In this document: piece after piece, positions 26,082 to 34,080 of the stretch
Numbering within the stretch: position 1 is the first letter of the stretch
Layout: each line of letters opens with the position of its first letter
The notes under the pieces: generated by a model
What the model was told of the DNA's origin: nothing
The model's database searches: none
Seen by the model: the letters and a program-made list of their open reading frames with translations, nothing else
Position numbers and translations under genes: made by a program
Assembly: GCA_019510125.1 (NCBI GenBank)
Contig: JAEKKX010000006.1
Coordinates: 186,001-250,000, forward strand
DNA from: Lysobacterales bacterium
Lineage (GTDB): Bacteria; Pseudomonadota; Gammaproteobacteria; Xanthomonadales; Xanthomonadaceae
Reading direction: 5' to 3'
Length of the DNA: 64,000 nucleotides

Positions 26082-27044
26082 TCAGCGCGACAGCTCGATC
26101 AGGGTCGAGGAGATCCAGCCCTTGTTGCCGAGTTCGTCCTCGACTTCCCACATCATCCCCTCCTTGTTGCCGGTGGGGTACAGCATCATGCCCGGGTCGA
26201 GGCTGCGCACGACCTTGGTGCCCTTGGCCGTGGTGAACAGGCGCGCGGGCTTGGTCACGGTCACCGCCTGCTGGGCGTTGGCGGCGGAGGCGTTGGCCGG
26301 CAGGCCGCCGAGCTGGGCGACGATGTCGGTGTAGGCCTGCAGGTAGGCGAGGGTGATGACCTGGCCGATCTCGGTGTTGGCGTAGCCGCTGGCGCCCATC
26401 GCGCCGAAGCCGCTGTAGCCGAACAGGCCGCCGCCGGCGCCCCAGCCGAGGTCGGTCTTCTTGGCGCTGCCCTCGGCCATCGCGACCTGCTCGGTCGAGC
26501 GCACGTCGGTGACGGTCAGCACCACGTCCGCGGTCTTGCGCTTGAAGTCCAGGCCGCCGATGGCCGCGCCGGCGCGACCGCCGACCAGGCCGCCGATCAG
26601 GCCGCCGAGGGCGTTGCCGCCGGCGTTGCTGTTGGCCGAGATCAGGTCGGGGACCATGACGTAGTCGGCGGCCTTCATCTGGCCCTTGCCGACGTTGGAG
26701 CGGCCGCGCAGTTCGCCGCTGGCGCCGAGCGCGCGCTCGCGCTGCGCGGCGTCGAGGCCGGCGCCACGATCGACCAGGGTGAAGCAGCGCGACTTGCTGA
26801 CGAACACCTTGATCAGCTTCGACGGGGCCGGGAGTTGCTGGCCGGTCCACCAGTTGGTGGCGTCTTCGGGCTCGAGTACGGAGATCGTGCCCAGCGGCTT
26901 GGCGCAGGTCGGGATCTGGGCGACCTTCTCCTTGCGCTCGTCCTGCGCGCTCTTGGCGCTGGCGACCGGTGCCACCACGGCGGCGAGGGCGAGGGTCAGC
27001 AGGCTGGCCTGCAGCAGGACGGACGGACGGACGGAACGGATCAT
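26082..27044 (-). CDS. CsgG/HfaB-like exported protein with C-terminal SH3-like domain
   Basis: 320 residues. A signal peptide (LLTLALAAVVAPVASA) precedes a CsgG-type domain: KSRCFTLVDRGAGLDAAQRER, then a Gly-rich strand (GNALGGLIGGLVGG) and a DVVLTVTDVRSTEQVA strand. CsgG is the outer-membrane pore for curli; relatives serve holdfast or surface-polymer assembly. There is no lipobox cysteine at the usual place, unlike true CsgG. The last 40 residues (LDPGMMLYPTGN, DELGNKGWISSTLI) look like an SH3b wall-binding fold. No curli genes are near. It ends at a strong terminator. Confidence 0.78.
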   Translation of the reverse strand: MIRSVRPSVLLQASLLTLALAAVVAPVASAKSAQDERKEKVAQIPTCAKPLGTISVLEPEDATNWWTGQQLPAPSKLIKVFVSKSRCFTLVDRGAGLDAAQRERALGASGELRGRSNVGKGQMKAADYVMVPDLISANSNAGGNALGGLIGGLVGGRAGAAIGGLDFKRKTADVVLTVTDVRSTEQVAMAEGSAKKTDLGWGAGGGLFGYSGFGAMGASGYANTEIGQVITLAYLQAYTDIVAQLGGLPANASAANAQQAVTVTKPARLFTTAKGTKVVRSLDPGMMLYPTGNKEGMMWEVEDELGNKGWISSTLIELSR

Positions 27045-27245
27045 GGCGTGCGTGGGCCTCGGAAAGGGAAGAAATGGAGTGTCGCCGGCGACGTGCCCGG
27101 CGCATCCCGGGAATTGTCGCGCCGGGTGACCGGCAAGTCGATACAACGGCTGCGGCGCGGCGACGCGGCCAGTCGCGGGGCGGCGGGCCGGGGTCGCCGT
27201 TGGGGAACCGCTCAGGTGCGGGCGGCAGCGCGGGCGGCCGGCGGG

Positions 27246-27251
27246 TACACT
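27246..27251 (+). promoter_or_regulatory. TACACT -10-like box for the M1 peptidase gene
   Basis: GGGTACACTGG, 30 bases before the ATG at 27282. Confidence 0.4.
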
Positions 27252-27281
27252 GGCCGCTTCCCCGTTCCCCCGGCCTCTGTC

Positions 27282-29291
27282 ATGCGCGCTACCTTCCTGG
27301 CCCTGCCGCTGTTCGCTTCCCTGATGATGACCGCCTGCCATTCCGACACCGACGCGACCACCGCCCCCGCGGCCGCCCCGGCGAAGGCCGCGGCCCCCGC
27401 CGCTCCGGTCGACGAGCATTCCTACGCCGAGCCGAACAAGGTCGCGGTGTCCAACCTCGCGCTCGACCTGTCGCTCGACTTCGACAAGAAGACCCTGTCC
27501 GGCACCGCCACGCTGGACCTGGACTGGAAGGACAAGGCCGCGAAGGCGCTGACCCTCGACACCCGCGACCTGACCATCGACAAGGTCGAGGGCGCGGACG
27601 GGAAGGGCGGCTGGGCGCCGCTGACCTTCCAGCTCGCCGCCGCCGATCCGATCCTCGGCAGCAAGCTCACCATCGACACGCCGGCCCGCAACCCGGAAGT
27701 CCGCATCACCTACAGCACCTCGCCGACCGCCTCCGGCCTGCAGTGGCTGGAGCCGTCGATGACCGAGGGCAAGTCGCTGCCGTTCATGTTCAGCCAGTCG
27801 CAGCAGATCCACGCCCGCTCGTGGGTGCCGCTGCAGGACACGCCGAGCGTGCGCTACACCTACACCGCGCACGTCACCTCGCGTCCGGACGTGATGGTGC
27901 TGATGAGCGCCGACAACGACCCCAATGCGGTCCGCGACGGCGACTACAGCTTCAAGATGCCGCAGAAGATCCCGTCGTACCTGATGGCGATCGCCGCCGG
28001 CGACCTGGTGTTCAAGTCGATCTCGCCGCGCAGCGGCGTGTGGGCCGAGCCGGCGATGGTCGACAAGGCCGTGGCCGAGTTCTCCGACACCGAGAAGATG
28101 ATCGCCACCGCCGAGTCGCTGTACGGCCCGTACCGCTGGGACCGCTACGACCTGCTGGTGCTGCCGCCGTCGTTCCCGTACGGCGGCATGGAGAACCCGC
28201 GCCTCACCTTCGCCACCCCGACCGTGATCGTCGGCGACAAGTCGCTGGTGTCGCTGGTCGCGCACGAGCTGGCGCATAGCTGGTCGGGCAACCTGGTCAC
28301 CTTCTCCAGCGCCAAGGACGCCTGGCTCAACGAAGGCATCACCACCTACGTCGAGGGCCGCATCACCGAGGCCCTGTACGGCAAGGACGTGGCCGACATG
28401 GAGAAGGTGATCGGCCGCAACGAGATGAAGAAGGAATTCGCCGAGATCGATCCGAAGTACCAGGTGCTGGCCGAGAAGCCCGGTACGCTGAAGGACCCGG
28501 ACGACAACAGCAGCGCCACGGTCTACACCAAGGGCGCCTGGTTCATGCAGTTCCTGGAAGAACGCTACGGCCGCGACAAGTTCGATCCCTTCCTGCGCGG
28601 CTACTTCGACCACTTCGCGTTCCAGAGCATCGACTCGCAGCAGTTCGCGAAGTACGCCAAGGCCAACCTGCTGGCGAAGTACCCCGGCGTGGTGACCCAG
28701 GCCGAGTTCGACGCGTGGCTGTACGAGCCGGGCATCCCGCCGACCGCGCCGCAGGTCAAGGCCCGCCGCTTCGGCGTGGTCGACTCCGCGCGTCTGGCGT
28801 GGCTGGGCACGCACCAGTTGCCGCCGGAGGCGCTGACCAAGGACTGGACCACGCAGGAATGGGTCCACTTCATCGAGAGCCTCCCCGAGACCCTGAGCCA
28901 GGAGCAACTGGCCCAGCTCGATGGCGCCTACCACTTCACCGGCACGCCCAACGGCGAGATCGCCCAGCGCTGGTATCCGCTGGCGGTGCGCAACGGCTAC
29001 ACCCAGGCCAACGACGCCATCGCCGCGTTCCTGGAGCGGGTCGGCCGGCGCAAGCTGATCATGCCGACCTACAACGCCCTGGTGCAGACCGAGGCCGGCC
29101 TGGCCCTGGCGAAGCAGGTGTTCGAGAAGGCGAAGCCCGGCTACCACCCGATCACCACCGGTTCGGTGCAGAAGGTGATCGACGAGGCCAAGCCCAAGCC
29201 GGCGACCGCCCCGGCCGCGACGCCCGCTGCGGCGCCTGCCGCCCCGGCGACCGCCACGACGCCGGCGGCGCCCGCGGCGCCGGCGAAGTAA
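27282..29291 (+). CDS. M1-family zinc aminopeptidase, putative lipoprotein
   Basis: 669 residues. The N-terminus has a lipoprotein-type signal (SLMMTAC, lipid on C19) followed by an Ala/Pro-rich linker. The exopeptidase motif is PYGGMENPR and the zinc site H328-E-L-A-H332 with E351 in WLNEGI, the HExxH-x18-E pattern of M1 enzymes; the leukotriene-A4-hydrolase-like C-terminal helical domain follows. It removes N-terminal residues from peptides, here probably at the periplasmic face of a membrane. The tail is another Ala/Pro repeat region. It is followed after 10 bases by a hydrolase gene. Confidence 0.93.
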   Translation: MRATFLALPLFASLMMTACHSDTDATTAPAAAPAKAAAPAAPVDEHSYAEPNKVAVSNLALDLSLDFDKKTLSGTATLDLDWKDKAAKALTLDTRDLTIDKVEGADGKGGWAPLTFQLAAADPILGSKLTIDTPARNPEVRITYSTSPTASGLQWLEPSMTEGKSLPFMFSQSQQIHARSWVPLQDTPSVRYTYTAHVTSRPDVMVLMSADNDPNAVRDGDYSFKMPQKIPSYLMAIAAGDLVFKSISPRSGVWAEPAMVDKAVAEFSDTEKMIATAESLYGPYRWDRYDLLVLPPSFPYGGMENPRLTFATPTVIVGDKSLVSLVAHELAHSWSGNLVTFSSAKDAWLNEGITTYVEGRITEALYGKDVADMEKVIGRNEMKKEFAEIDPKYQVLAEKPGTLKDPDDNSSATVYTKGAWFMQFLEERYGRDKFDPFLRGYFDHFAFQSIDSQQFAKYAKANLLAKYPGVVTQAEFDAWLYEPGIPPTAPQVKARRFGVVDSARLAWLGTHQLPPEALTKDWTTQEWVHFIESLPETLSQEQLAQLDGAYHFTGTPNGEIAQRWYPLAVRNGYTQANDAIAAFLERVGRRKLIMPTYNALVQTEAGLALAKQVFEKAKPGYHPITTGSVQKVIDEAKPKPATAPAATPAAAPAAPATATTPAAPAAPAK

Positions 29292-29301
29292 CGGCGCGGC
29301 C

Positions 29302-30294
29302 ATGGCGCGCGTCACGCCGCGCCAGGCCCGCTGGGCCAACGCCATCGCGGGCGCGATCCTGCTCGCGATGGCGTTCGCGCTCTGGCGCGATCCAGGGCTG
29401 GTGATCCGCAGCGAGTTCGCCAAGCAGCGCCTGCTGCTCGGCGGGCGCAGCCACGACAGCGTCGCCGGCGACCATCGCTGGACCTGGACCGAAATCCCGG
29501 CGAAACAGGCCGATGCGCCGACCCTGGTGCTGGTCCACGGCTACACCGGCGGCAAGGAGAACTGGTACCGGCTGGCGCGCGCCTTCGACCACCGCTACCG
29601 GCTGGTGATCCCCGACCTGCCGGGCTGGGGCCAGAGCGAGCGCAAGCCGGGCGCCGACTACGGCTACGTCGCGCAGAGCGCGCGGCTGGCAGCGTTCCTG
29701 GCGCTGCCGGAGGTCTCCGGCGGCCGGCCGGTGACGCTGGTCGGGCACTCGATGGGCGGCGGCATTGCCGCGCTGACCGCGGCCCGGCATCCGGACCGTG
29801 CCGGCCGCGTGGCGCTGATCGACGCCGCCGGCGTGCGTTTCGACGACAACCGCTTCGGCCAGGACGTGCTCGACGGCAGGAATCCGTTCGCGGTCGAGGA
29901 CCCCGCCTCGCTGCAGCGCTACCTGCACACCGTGTTCGGCGATCCGGCGGCGATCCCCGACCTGCCGTGGCCGGCGGACCGCATCTACATCGCCCAGCGC
30001 AAGCGCGACGCCGCGTTCGAGCAGTCGGTGCTGGCGAAGATCGGCCGCGGCGACGAGGCCTTCCTGCCCGGCGCCGAGGCGGCGAAGATCGGCCAGCCGG
30101 CGCTGCTGCTGTGGTGCGCCGACGACCAGGTGATCGACCCCAGCGCGATGGCGCTGTACGGCGCGCGCATTCCCCACGCCAGCCGGGTGTTGCTGGACGG
30201 CTGCGGCCACATGGCGCAGATGGAGCGCCCGGGCGAAGTCGCCGGCGCACTCGACCTGCTGGTGACCCGCGGCGCCCCCGCCGGCCCGCCCTGA
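29302..30294 (+). CDS. alpha/beta hydrolase with N-terminal membrane anchor
   Basis: 330 residues. One hydrophobic segment near the N-terminus (IAGAILLAMAFAL) is followed by a complete alpha/beta-hydrolase fold: oxyanion HGYTGGKENW, nucleophile GHSMGGG, acid in LLLWCADDQVI and histidine in LDGCGHMAQMERP. Probably an esterase or lipase anchored in the inner membrane; the substrate is unknown. It starts 10 bases after the M1 peptidase and ends 14 bases before a lipoprotein gene, so the three or four genes appear to form one operon. Confidence 0.87.
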   Translation: MARVTPRQARWANAIAGAILLAMAFALWRDPGLVIRSEFAKQRLLLGGRSHDSVAGDHRWTWTEIPAKQADAPTLVLVHGYTGGKENWYRLARAFDHRYRLVIPDLPGWGQSERKPGADYGYVAQSARLAAFLALPEVSGGRPVTLVGHSMGGGIAALTAARHPDRAGRVALIDAAGVRFDDNRFGQDVLDGRNPFAVEDPASLQRYLHTVFGDPAAIPDLPWPADRIYIAQRKRDAAFEQSVLAKIGRGDEAFLPGAEAAKIGQPALLLWCADDQVIDPSAMALYGARIPHASRVLLDGCGHMAQMERPGEVAGALDLLVTRGAPAGPP

Positions 30295-30308
30295 CCGAGT
30301 CCTCCGTC

Positions 30309-31049
30309 ATGTCATCCCTGATTTCCCTGTGCCTGCGACCGCTCCTCCCGCTGGCCCTGTGCGCCGGCCTGATCGCCGGCTGCGGCGAGGATCCCGAAGC
30401 CGCGAAGGCCGCCGCCGCCGAGCAGGCCGCGGCGCAGGAGGCCGCGGCCGAGGCTGGCGCGAAGGCGTTCGACGACGCCGTCGCGCAGCAGAACTGGTCG
30501 CTGGCCAAGGCCCAGGCCGACCTGCTGCTGCACGATCATCCCGGCAGCGCCGCCGCCGCGCGGGTCCAGACGCAGTACGCAGACGTGAAGGCGCGCGCCG
30601 AGGCCGGCCGCGAAGCCGCGCGCCTGTCGGCGCTGTGGGCGTACGTCGATCAGCCGGTGACCGGCGGCGTCCAGCGTTCGGCCGCGGTCTACGCGAAGGA
30701 CGACGTCGACGTGGACGGCAGCGGCCCCAGCCGGGTGCAGTTGATCTTCCGCGACCATCCCGACTGGGGCCGCAGCAGCTACCTCGTGCTCCAGCGCGGG
30801 GACTTCGACTGCTACGGCGGCTGCCGGCTGCAGGTGAGCGTGGACGGCGCCGCGCCGAAGTCGCTGCATGGCACCCGGCCGAAGACCGACGAGGCCATCG
30901 CCATGTTCATCGACGACGAGAAGACGCTGTGGCGGCTGGCGAAGTCGGCGAAGACGCTGGAGATCACCTTCCCGCTCAAGGGCCACGGCAGCGGCAAGGC
31001 GCTGTTCGAGGTCGGCGGGCTGGACCCGGCGCGCCTGCCGGGCTGGTGA
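30309..31049 (+). CDS. lipoprotein with Ala-rich coiled coil, unknown
   Basis: 246 residues. Lipoprotein signal LCAGLIAGC, then a strongly Ala/Glu-rich helical stretch (EAAKAAAAEQAAAQEAAAE) and a C-terminal globular domain with FDCYGGCRLQVSV holding a close cysteine pair. It resembles a membrane-tethered binding protein; no function known. It is separated from the GH25 gene by a single base, so coupled expression is very likely. Confidence 0.75.
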   Translation: MSSLISLCLRPLLPLALCAGLIAGCGEDPEAAKAAAAEQAAAQEAAAEAGAKAFDDAVAQQNWSLAKAQADLLLHDHPGSAAAARVQTQYADVKARAEAGREAARLSALWAYVDQPVTGGVQRSAAVYAKDDVDVDGSGPSRVQLIFRDHPDWGRSSYLVLQRGDFDCYGGCRLQVSVDGAAPKSLHGTRPKTDEAIAMFIDDEKTLWRLAKSAKTLEITFPLKGHGSGKALFEVGGLDPARLPGW

Positions 31050-31050
31050 G

Positions 31051-31827
31051 ATGCGCCGTCGCCGCCGCCCGTCGTGGCCGGCGCGGCTGGCCGCGACCGC
31101 GGTCGTCCTGGCGCTGGTCGCCGCGGTGCTGGCCTTCTCTGGCTGGCGCTGGTTCCGCGAATACCGGCCGGACCCGGCCCGCTACCCGCTGCGCGGGATC
31201 GACGTCTCCCACCACCAGGGCCGGATCGACTGGCCACGCGTCGCGGCCGACGACGTCGCCTTCGCCTACCTGAAGGCCACCGAGGGCGGCGATTACCGCG
31301 ACGACGCCTTCGCCCGCAACTGGGACGCGGCCCGCGCCGCCGGGCTGGCGGTCGGCGCCTACCACTTCTTCACCTTCTGCCGGCCGGGCGCCGAGCAGGC
31401 CGACAACGTCCTCGCAACGGTCCCCGCCGCGGCCGACGCGCTGCCGCTGGTGGTCGACCTGGAGTTCGGCGGCAACTGCGGCCGGGTGCCCGCGCCGGCG
31501 GACCTGCGCGGCGAACTCGACGCCTTCCTGGCCCGGGTCGAGCCAGCCCAGAGCCGCCGGGTCGTGTTCTACGTCACCGCCGAATTCCTGGACGCCTACG
31601 GCGCCGCGCTGCCGCCGCGCGCGCTGTGGCGGCGCTCGCTCCTGCGCGAACCCGAGCCGCTGGCGCGCTGGGTGCTGTGGCAGTACCACAACCGCGGCCG
31701 GGTCGACGGCATCGACGGCCCGGTCGATCTGGACGTGTTCTTCGCCGGGCCGGAGGCGTTCGCGGCCTGGCGGGGGGCGGCCGCCGCCGACGCCCGCCCT
31801 TGGGTTGCCCGCCCCCCGGGTCCATAA
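31051..31827 (+). CDS. GH25 lysozyme-like muramidase, membrane-anchored
   Basis: 258 residues. An N-terminal basic segment and transmembrane helix (TAVVLALVAAVLAFSGW) lead into a glycoside hydrolase family 25 domain: GIDVSHHQG with D51, AYLKATEGG, GAYHFF, and the catalytic DLE (D136, E138 in VVDLEFGG), ending with WQYHNRGRVDGIDGPVDLD. GH25 enzymes cut peptidoglycan between MurNAc and GlcNAc. Anchored in the inner membrane it would act on the cell's own wall from the periplasm. It follows the lipoprotein gene after one base. Confidence 0.92.
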   Translation: MRRRRRPSWPARLAATAVVLALVAAVLAFSGWRWFREYRPDPARYPLRGIDVSHHQGRIDWPRVAADDVAFAYLKATEGGDYRDDAFARNWDAARAAGLAVGAYHFFTFCRPGAEQADNVLATVPAAADALPLVVDLEFGGNCGRVPAPADLRGELDAFLARVEPAQSRRVVFYVTAEFLDAYGAALPPRALWRRSLLREPEPLARWVLWQYHNRGRVDGIDGPVDLDVFFAGPEAFAAWRGAAAADARPWVARPPGP

Positions 31828-31828
31828 T
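31823..31828 (+). promoter_or_regulatory. CATAAT -10 box for ybeD, leaderless spacing
   Basis: CATAAT, then CCGCGG, then ATG: 6 bases between box and start codon, overlapping the end of the GH25 gene. It may separate the ybeD-lipB-lipA transcript from the one upstream. Confidence 0.45.
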
Positions 31829-31834
31829 CCGCGG

Positions 31835-32113
31835 ATGACGATCCAGTCCGACAACCCCGACCACGGCTTCCAGTTCCCCGGCGTGTTCGAAGTCACCGCC
31901 ATGGGCCCCGCCGGCGCGGGCCTCGAGGAGCGCGTGCCCGAGCTGCTGGAGGCCATCGGCATCACCGTCCTGCGCGAGACCGTGGCCGCGCGCAACTCCT
32001 CGGGCGGCAAGTTCGTGTCGATCCGGCTGAGCTTCGAGGCCGTCGATCGAGAGCGCTACGAAGCCGCCCATGCCGCCCTGCGCGCCGACCCGGACATCAA
32101 GTGGACGCTGTGA
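31835..32113 (+). CDS. ybeD: YbeD/DUF493 family protein
   Basis: 92 residues, family length. Ferredoxin-like small domain with [13 protein letters not shown] and a C-terminal DPDIKWTL, the family's usual end. The function is not established; it is thought to be a regulatory (ACT-like) domain, often placed before lipB in gammaproteobacteria, as here. The ATG at 31835 immediately follows a -10-like box. Its stop overlaps the likely lipB GTG (GTGA). Confidence 0.9.
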   Translation: MTIQSDNPDHGFQFPGVFEVTAMGPAGAGLEERVPELLEAIGITVLRETVAARNSSGGKFVSIRLSFEAVDRERYEAAHAALRADPDIKWTL

Positions 32114-32832
32114 GCGCCTGCGCCGCGCTGCCCGCCGGCGACGGCGCCGCGGCCGCGCCGCTTCGCGACGCGCTGTTCCGCGATCTCGGCCGGGTCGCCT
32201 ATGCGCCCGTCTGGCGGGCGATGCAGGGCTTCACCGACGCCCGCGGCGACGACACCCCCGACGAGGTCTGGTGCGTCGAGCACGACCCGGTGTTCACCCT
32301 CGGCCAGGCCGGCAAGCCCGAACACGTGCTGGCGCCGGGCGACATCCCGGTACTGAAGGTCGATCGCGGCGGCCAGGTGACCTACCACGGCCCCGGCCAG
32401 ATCGTGGCCTACCCGCTGCTGGACCTGCGCCGGCTCAAGATCGGCGTGCGCGACTACGTCTGCCGGATCGAGCAGGCGATGATCGACACCCTCGCCGACT
32501 GGAACGTCCACGCGCAGCGCCGCGACGGCGCGCCCGGCGTGTACGTCGGCGACGCCAAGATCGGCGCGCTGGGCATCCGCGTCCGCCACGGCTGCACCTT
32601 CCACGGCCTCGCCTTCAACATCGCGATGGACCTGTCGCCGTTCCACCGGATCAACCCCTGCGGCTACGCCGGCCTGCGCGTGACCTCGCTGCACGACCTC
32701 GGCGGCCCGTCCTCCGCGGACGCGGTCAAGCCGGTGCTGCGCGACCACATCGCCCGCCAGTTCGGCCTGCGCCTGCAGGACGCGCCGCCGCCCGACCTCG
32801 CCCTCCTTTCCGCCGCCAACCGGGCCGCCTGA
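32110..32832 (+). CDS. lipB: octanoyl-ACP:protein octanoyltransferase
   Basis: About 240 residues. It moves octanoate from acyl carrier protein to lipoyl domains. Family motifs: [30 protein letters not shown], catalytic Lys (K150 in [10 protein letters not shown]) and catalytic Cys (C184 in [13 protein letters not shown]). I chose the GTG at 32110 because it overlaps the ybeD stop in a GTGA; a GTG at 32101 in the same frame would add three residues. LipA acts next, and its gene starts one base after the lipB stop. Confidence 0.94.
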   Translation: MSACAALPAGDGAAAAPLRDALFRDLGRVAYAPVWRAMQGFTDARGDDTPDEVWCVEHDPVFTLGQAGKPEHVLAPGDIPVLKVDRGGQVTYHGPGQIVAYPLLDLRRLKIGVRDYVCRIEQAMIDTLADWNVHAQRRDGAPGVYVGDAKIGALGIRVRHGCTFHGLAFNIAMDLSPFHRINPCGYAGLRVTSLHDLGGPSSADAVKPVLRDHIARQFGLRLQDAPPPDLALLSAANRAA

Positions 32833-32833
32833 C

Positions 32834-33856
32834 ATGTCCACGTCGCCATCCGCCCCGTCGTCCAACGACAAGTCCATCCCGCTGACCGTGGTCGGCGACG
32901 CGCCCGCGTCGCTCGCGCCCGGCGCGAAACAGGTGGCCGGCGACAAGATCGCGCGCTCCCCGGTCCAGTTCGCCGAGGCGCCGGTGCTGCGCAAACCCTC
33001 GTGGATCCGGGTGCGCATCCCCTCGGGCAACGCGGTGCAGGCGCTCAAGGCCAAGCTCCGCGAGAACCGCCTGGTCACGGTCTGCGAGGAAGCGAGCTGC
33101 CCGAACATCCACGAGTGCTTCGGCCACGGCACCGCCACCTTCATGATCCTCGGCGAGGTCTGCACCCGGCGCTGCTCGTTCTGCGACGTCGCCCACGGCC
33201 GGCCGAAGCCGCCGGACGCCGACGAGCCGCTGAACCTCGCCCGCACCATCGCCGACATGCGCCTGAAGTACGTGGTCGTGACCAGCGTCGACCGCGACGA
33301 CCTCCGCGACGGCGGCGCGCAGCATTTCGTCGACTGCATCGCCGCGATCCGCGCGCACAGCCCGGGCACGAAGATCGAGATCCTGACCCCCGATTTCCGC
33401 GGCAAGGGCCGCATGGAGCGGGCGCTGGAGATCCTCGCGACCAACCCGCCGGACGTGTTCAACCACAACCTCGAGACCGTGCCCGACCTGTACCGCAACG
33501 TGCGCCCGGGCGCGGACTACCAGTGGTCGCTGACCCTGCTGCAGCGGTTCAAGGCCGCGCACCCGGACATCCCGACCAAGAGCGGCATCATGCTCGGCCT
33601 CGGCGAGACGATGGAACAGGTCGAAGCCACCCTGCGCGACCTGCGCGCGCACGACGTGGACATGGTGACGATCGGCCAGTACCTGCAGCCCAGCGCGCAC
33701 CATCATCCGGTGCTGCGCTACTGGACGCCAGACGAATACCAGGCGCTGGCCGACTACGGCACGGCGCTGGGCTTCCAGCACGTCGCGTCCGGCCCGATGG
33801 TGCGCAGTTCCTACCACGCCGACCGCCAGGCGGCCGAGGCCGGCGTCGCCGGCTGA
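32834..33856 (+). CDS. lipA: lipoyl synthase
   Basis: 340 residues. A radical-SAM enzyme that inserts two sulphurs into the octanoyl chain made by LipB. The SAM cluster ligands are C110, C114, C117 (CTRRCSFC) and the sacrificial auxiliary cluster C84, C89, C95 ([12 protein letters not shown]); the C-terminal RSSYHAD serine completes the second cluster. Normal length for gammaproteobacteria, with a low-complexity N-terminal extension. Immediately downstream of lipB. Confidence 0.97.
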   Translation: MSTSPSAPSSNDKSIPLTVVGDAPASLAPGAKQVAGDKIARSPVQFAEAPVLRKPSWIRVRIPSGNAVQALKAKLRENRLVTVCEEASCPNIHECFGHGTATFMILGEVCTRRCSFCDVAHGRPKPPDADEPLNLARTIADMRLKYVVVTSVDRDDLRDGGAQHFVDCIAAIRAHSPGTKIEILTPDFRGKGRMERALEILATNPPDVFNHNLETVPDLYRNVRPGADYQWSLTLLQRFKAAHPDIPTKSGIMLGLGETMEQVEATLRDLRAHDVDMVTIGQYLQPSAHHHPVLRYWTPDEYQALADYGTALGFQHVASGPMVRSSYHADRQAAEAGVAG

Positions 33857-33867
33857 GCTTGCCCGCA

Positions 33868-33882
33868 GCCCGGTCGCCGGGC
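33868..33882 (+). terminator. GC-rich hairpin after lipA
   Basis: GCCCGG-TCG-CCGGGC, 11 bases after the lipA stop, no T-run. Possibly a weak terminator. Confidence 0.3.
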
Positions 33883-34080
33883 CGACTCCCGGCTGAACGC
33901 AACGCCGGCCCCGGCCGGCCGGCAGCGGTGGCGCGACGAACGGCCGATCGCGGGCCGGCACCTGCAACTTCCGACACTTTGCAGCGGTCCCACGCGGGTG
34001 CATGCTAGGTCCCGACGCGCCGTCGCGGACGTGCGCGCCCCCCACCGAGTGTCCCATCGCGTTCGCCTTCGAGAGTCCCG

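Noticed and set aside
31051-31827. Phage origin for the GH25 lysozyme
   Set aside because: It has a host-type membrane anchor, typical base composition and no phage genes nearby.
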